The notes beneath the pieces are model-generated. The model did not search any database, was not told the DNA's origin, and saw only the letters and a program-made list of their open reading frames with translations. Below, piece by piece: positions 60,709 to 64,000 of a DNA stretch of 64,000 bases; position 1 is the first letter of the stretch, and every line of letters starts with the position of its first letter. A program made the translations under genes and the position numbers. Source of the DNA: DATMGU01 sp035555315 (GTDB taxonomy: Bacteria; Pseudomonadota; Alphaproteobacteria; ATCC43930; CGMCC-115725); the NCBI GenBank assembly GCA_035555315.1, contig DATMGU010000133.1:1-64000 (forward strand), written 5' to 3'.

Positions 60709-61986
60709 TTACTGAAACCTGTCCTTGGCCCGGTAATAGAGCCCGACGAAGGGCATGAACCAGGGCGGCCCGAAATGGCCGGGAACCGCCGGCCAGTCGA
60801 GCCCGCGCAAGGGGTTGGCCTCGGCGGCGCCACCGATCACCGCGGCCATGCACTGGCCCATATGCACCGACATCTGCGTGCCGTGCCCGCTATAGCCCAT
60901 GGCATAGAGCAGACCGTCATGCTCCCCGGCGCGCGGCAGGCGGTCGGCCGTCATATCCACCACGCCCCCCCAGCAATAGTCGAGACGGATACCCGCGAGT
61001 TGCGGGAACGTCTCGCGCATCTTGGCTTCCAGCACGCGTCCGCTCTTCACGTCCGAGGTGGGGTTGGACAGGGCGAACCGCGCCCGGCCGCCGAAGATCA
61101 ACCGATTGTCCGGGGCGATCCGGAAATAATTGCCGACATTGAGCGTGGTGGTCGCGTTGCGGCGCGTCGGCATGATCGAGTCAAGCTGCTCGGGCGCCAG
61201 CGGTTCCGTGGCGACGATGAAGCTGCCGATGGGAATGACGCGGCGGCGGAAAAAGAAGAACGGTCCGCGCCGGCTCGGCCCCGTCGCGACCAGCACACTG
61301 TCGGCCTCGATGCTGCCGCGCGGCGTCGTGACCCGATACGCCGATCCGGTGTACCGGGTCAGGCCGGTCACCGGCGTGCCCTCGAAGATGCGGGCACCAT
61401 GCCGGGCCGCCGCCGTGGCGAGGCCGGCGCCGAAGCGGCCCATATGCATCTGCGCGCTCTTCGGATAGAGCAAGCCGCCATGGAAGCTGTCGGAGCCGAT
61501 CTCGTCGCGGATCCGATCGGGCGGAACCAGGCGGGTATCCGGGTCGGCCTCCCGGTGCAACAGATCGAAGCCATGCGCGATATGGTCGTAATGCGCCGGC
61601 TTGGCCGCGAGCTTGATCTTGCCGCAGCGCCGGAAGTCGCAGTCGATGGCCTCCTCCGCGACGATCCGTTCCACCGTATCCACCCCCGCATCGAAGGCGT
61701 GATACAGCGCCCGCGCCTGTGGCAGGCCGAGCCGGGCCGCCGCGCCGGCGAAATCATGCGACAGCCCGTTATTGACGTGACCGCCGTTCCGGCCGGAGGC
61801 GGCGCCGACGACCCGCTCGGCTTCCAGCACCACCACGCTGGCGCCGGACTTCGCGAGGGCGAGCGCCGCGGACAACCCGGTGAAGCCGCCGCCGATCACC
61901 ACCACATCGGCCTTGCCGTCCACCGGCCCGTCGATCGCCCCGGCGAACGGGGTGGCTGTGTCGTGCCAGTAGGATACCAGCTTCAT
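60709..61986 (-). CDS. FAD-dependent amine oxidase, gamma-glutamylputrescine oxidase (PuuB)-like
   Basis: 425 residues from ATG 61986. FAD motif DVVVIGGGFTGLSAALALAKSG then VVLEAERVVGAASGRNGGHV, the RNGGH stretch being a PuuB/DAO-family mark; YWGG-like region DYCWGGVVDMTADRLPRAGE and YSGHGTQMSVHMGQ at the end. It oxidises an amine such as gamma-glutamylputrescine or a D-amino acid, releasing ammonia and peroxide. Third gene of a three-gene unit and convergent with the peptide transporter. Confidence 0.88.
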   Translation of the reverse strand: MKLVSYWHDTATPFAGAIDGPVDGKADVVVIGGGFTGLSAALALAKSGASVVVLEAERVVGAASGRNGGHVNNGLSHDFAGAAARLGLPQARALYHAFDAGVDTVERIVAEEAIDCDFRRCGKIKLAAKPAHYDHIAHGFDLLHREADPDTRLVPPDRIRDEIGSDSFHGGLLYPKSAQMHMGRFGAGLATAAARHGARIFEGTPVTGLTRYTGSAYRVTTPRGSIEADSVLVATGPSRRGPFFFFRRRVIPIGSFIVATEPLAPEQLDSIMPTRRNATTTLNVGNYFRIAPDNRLIFGGRARFALSNPTSDVKSGRVLEAKMRETFPQLAGIRLDYCWGGVVDMTADRLPRAGEHDGLLYAMGYSGHGTQMSVHMGQCMAAVIGGAAEANPLRGLDWPAVPGHFGPPWFMPFVGLYYRAKDRFQ

Positions 61987-62014
61987 CCCGGTCTCTCCCC
62001 GCCTTGTGTTTGCG

Positions 62015-62683
62015 TCAGAGACCGAGCAAGCCCGGCAGGCCGCCGATATCGGAGATCTCGTGATAGCCCCAGAAGGGGATATTCGGCTCGTGCCCGCGGG
62101 CGACGAGCACCTTGTCGCGGATGCCGATGTCGTTCGCCGATAGCAGGTCGTAGCGTGGGCTGGAGGAGACATGCAGCAGGTCTTCCGGATTGCAGCCGAG
62201 CTGACCGATCATGTACTCGAACGCCTGCAGGCGGGGTTTGTAGGCCTGTGCCTGTTGCGCGGTGAACACGGCATGGAACGGCGCCTCCAGCTTGGCGACG
62301 TTGCTGTGGATCTGGTCGTCCGAGGCGTTGGAGAGGATCACGAGCGGGAATTCCTTCGCCACCCGCTTCAGCGGTTCCGCCACGTCGGGATGCGGTCCCC
62401 AGCCGGGCACGGCGTCGTAGAAGCTGCGCGCCTCCGCCGGGGTGAAGTCGATGCGGTACTTTCGGCAGCTGCGTTCGACCGCGGCGGCCAGCACTTCGGC
62501 ATAAGGCTTCCAGGTGCCCAGCACCTCGTCGAAGCGATAGGCCGAGAAATCCTTGACGAATTGGTCCATCCGCTCGGCCGGGACGCGGTCGGCGAAGATC
62601 TCCCGCGCCATCTCGCCCATCCGGAAACGGGTCAGCGTGCCGTAGCAGTCGAAGGTGATGTATTTGGGTCGAAGAGCGGACAT
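62015..62683 (-). CDS. HAD-superfamily hydrolase, haloacid dehalogenase type II-like
   Basis: 222 residues. FDCYGTL (nucleophile Asp near residue 12), LVILSNASDD (motif II), YKPRLQAFEYMI (motif III Lys) and LLHVSSSPRYDLLSANDIGI. The order matches L-2-haloacid dehalogenases (DhlB/HadL), although many members are phosphatases. It sits between two FAD amine oxidases, 28 bases before the PuuB-like gene, so a role in amine or halo-acid catabolism is possible but open. Confidence 0.87.
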   Translation of the reverse strand: MSALRPKYITFDCYGTLTRFRMGEMAREIFADRVPAERMDQFVKDFSAYRFDEVLGTWKPYAEVLAAAVERSCRKYRIDFTPAEARSFYDAVPGWGPHPDVAEPLKRVAKEFPLVILSNASDDQIHSNVAKLEAPFHAVFTAQQAQAYKPRLQAFEYMIGQLGCNPEDLLHVSSSPRYDLLSANDIGIRDKVLVARGHEPNIPFWGYHEISDIGGLPGLLGL

Positions 62684-62760
62684 CGATGCTTATCCCTATC
62701 GCGTGGTCGGAGGTCGCGCCCCGGAACCGGGACGGATGGCTGTGTGTCGGCGTCGGCTCG

Positions 62761-63858
62761 TCAGTATCCGGCGGCCCATCGCGCCAGGTCGGTCGCCGAT
62801 TCGGCGCCGTCGAAGCAGGCGACGATACGCTGTCCCAGCAACGGGCCGAATTTGAACATCTGCCCGTCGCAATTGGTCACCACCAGCGCGCGGCCGTGCT
62901 GTTCCAGCCGAAAGCGGCGGCTCGCATCCATGACGTAATAGCCGACGAAAAAGCGCAGCGGGCGATACCCATCCGCCTCGCGCAGGACGTCGCGAAAGCC
63001 GCTCAGCACGCCCTCCGCGTCATCCACCCCGGCCTCGAAGCCATCGCGCGGGCTGCCCGGGCGGCGATGCAGCCCATAGCCGAATTTGAGCTCGGCGCCG
63101 AGCACGCCCGGCAGGGTATAGGTCCCGCGATCACCGATCGAAGCGATCGCGGGGGCCGCCTGCCAGCTTGCCGCGAAGGCGGCGGGCGGCTCGACATAGC
63201 AGAGCGCCTGGCGCATGCGCGGCAGCGCGTCGTATCGACCGGGGAACAGATCCTGGAGCCAGGCGCCGGCGGCGACCACGACCAGATCGCCCTCGATCGT
63301 TTCTCCGGACTCAAGCGTCACGCGACCGGCGGCGGTGTCGATGCCCGCCACATGCGTCCCGGACCGCAGGACACCGCCCCGCGCCGCGACCCAAGCGGCG
63401 AGGTCGGCGACGATCCTTCGGGCCATCAGCGGACCGGCCGGGCCGGCCAGCACGCCGGTCGCACCCGCCGGGAGCGTGAGATGCGGGCATAGCGCCTCGA
63501 TCCCGCGCCGATCGAGCACCTCATGCGCGACGCCGAGCCGGCGGAACGTGTCGAGCGTGACAGCGGCGTAGTCGCCCGGCCGTTCGCTGATCGCGATCGC
63601 GCCGGTCTCGGCATAATGCCGCGTGCCGAGATCCTGCCAAAGCGCGTTCCAACCATGAAACGCCTCGGCCACCATGCGCGTGTAGCCATCCGCGGCGCCG
63701 TAATGCGGGCGGATCATGCGGGTATCGTCACAGGAGGCGGCCTGTGGATTGGGAATCGCTCCCTGCTCCAACAGGACGATTTGATGGCCCGCCTTCAGGG
63801 CGGCTCGGGCCACCGACAGCCCGACGATGCCACCCCCGACGATCACGATCCGAGCCAT
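62761..63858 (-). CDS. FAD-dependent oxidoreductase, DAO family (sarcosine/D-amino acid oxidase-like)
   Basis: 365 residues from ATG 63858; 40 further upstream codons are open but begin before any recognisable motif. MARIVIVGGGIVGLSVARAA, then LLEQGAIPNPQAASCDDTRM, is the MSOX-like FAD site; near the C terminus NCDGQMFKFGPLLGQRI is the flavin-binding end of the monomeric sarcosine oxidase group. Acts on secondary or D-amino acids. First gene of the unit with HAD and PuuB-like partners. Confidence 0.88.
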   Translation of the reverse strand: MARIVIVGGGIVGLSVARAALKAGHQIVLLEQGAIPNPQAASCDDTRMIRPHYGAADGYTRMVAEAFHGWNALWQDLGTRHYAETGAIAISERPGDYAAVTLDTFRRLGVAHEVLDRRGIEALCPHLTLPAGATGVLAGPAGPLMARRIVADLAAWVAARGGVLRSGTHVAGIDTAAGRVTLESGETIEGDLVVVAAGAWLQDLFPGRYDALPRMRQALCYVEPPAAFAASWQAAPAIASIGDRGTYTLPGVLGAELKFGYGLHRRPGSPRDGFEAGVDDAEGVLSGFRDVLREADGYRPLRFFVGYYVMDASRRFRLEQHGRALVVTNCDGQMFKFGPLLGQRIVACFDGAESATDLARWAAGY

Positions 63859-64000
63859 TATGTCCTTCCACACCGCGGAAATGCCGCATGGTAGGGGAGC
63901 GCACTGGCCTTGTCCCACCGCTCTCTCTCGCCAGAAAGCGGCTTCTGCCATTTTGCGGCGATATTCGGCATCTTGCACTTTCCCAGCACGGTATTGGTGC
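63859..64000. other. Upstream region of the oxidase operon, to the window edge
   Basis: 142 bases with no gene I can support. The promoter of the oxidase-HAD-oxidase unit should be here or beyond the window. No palindrome or clear -35/-10 was found. Confidence 0.4.

Noticed and set aside
1..64000. tRNA, rRNA or CRISPR array
   Set aside because: No cloverleaf-like cluster ending in GTTCGANTC plus acceptor pairing, no rRNA segment and no regularly spaced repeats were noticed; a dedicated search was not possible here.

Overview
The window is high-GC DNA (about two thirds G+C by eye) with densely packed catabolic operons. Several features point to an alphaproteobacterium, plausibly Rhodospirillales/Acetobacterales or a relative: an L-arabinose-type 2-keto-3-deoxyarabonate dehydratase closely resembling the Azospirillum enzyme as I remember it, a GTTC-N7-GTTC LexA-type box, and many solute-binding-protein/ABC and GntR/IclR/LysR units. 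I see no rRNA, tRNA, CRISPR array or intact insertion sequence.

Layout. 1-4081: an amidase tail, then an operon of an AAHS-type MFS transporter, a cupin-like protein, a GlcG/HbpS-like protein and a GntR regulator. 4135-10711: a D-aminopeptidase-like hydrolase, an OmpR/EnvZ-type two-component pair, and KDA dehydratase plus alpha-ketoglutaric semialdehyde dehydrogenase (the end of the oxidative L-arabinose route), closed by a hairpin. 10698-14783: a metallophosphoesterase, a small DSFPASDPPSW protein, a cupin, a serine hydrolase and an ArsB/NhaD-type permease. 14800-20920: thiolase-like and enoyl-CoA hydratase genes and an acyl-CoA dehydrogenase, split by a lower-GC island at about 17.5-19.5 kb. 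The island carries a DUF5131 (Gp37/Gp68, three-Cys) gene and its partner TcmP. 21071-25478: a LysR regulator, a zinc alcohol dehydrogenase, a branched-chain-type solute-binding protein and an RpiR regulator.

25504-31852 is an accessory region. It holds a two-gene COG4280-type membrane locus, an MFS/LysR pair, HigBA, a truncated second copy of the membrane locus, VapBC, and a WYL regulator with a VOC protein. 31865-42573 is a complete peptide ABC transporter operon (binding protein, BCDF) with two hydrolases, divergent from an IclR regulator and a DadA-like oxidase. 42604-49406 has an amidase, a urea/guanidine carboxylase, two DUF1989 proteins and a small periplasmic 11-residue-repeat protein. 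The DUF1989 pair favours guanidine over urea as substrate. 49665-50979 holds CcdAB and Phd-VapC. 51025-54941 is a GntR/MFS/PfkB kinase/DapA-family lyase operon. 55357-60694 is a second peptide ABC operon with a fused double ATPase, and 60709-63858 is an operon of two FAD amine oxidases around a HAD hydrolase.

The most unusual element is the TcmP-DUF5131 pair. A perfect GTTC-N7-GTTC box lies between its likely -35 and -10 and the start codon follows almost at once, so a DNA-damage-controlled, possibly leaderless operon is the leading hypothesis. Its flanks carry a remnant of a second acyl-CoA dehydrogenase 3' end, which suggests how the module landed in a fatty-acid operon. Other notable points are the deletion duplicate of the COG4280 locus, four toxin-antitoxin modules each with a visible candidate operator, a CcdB lacking the classical gyrase-poisoning C-terminal residues, and the probable guanidine operon.
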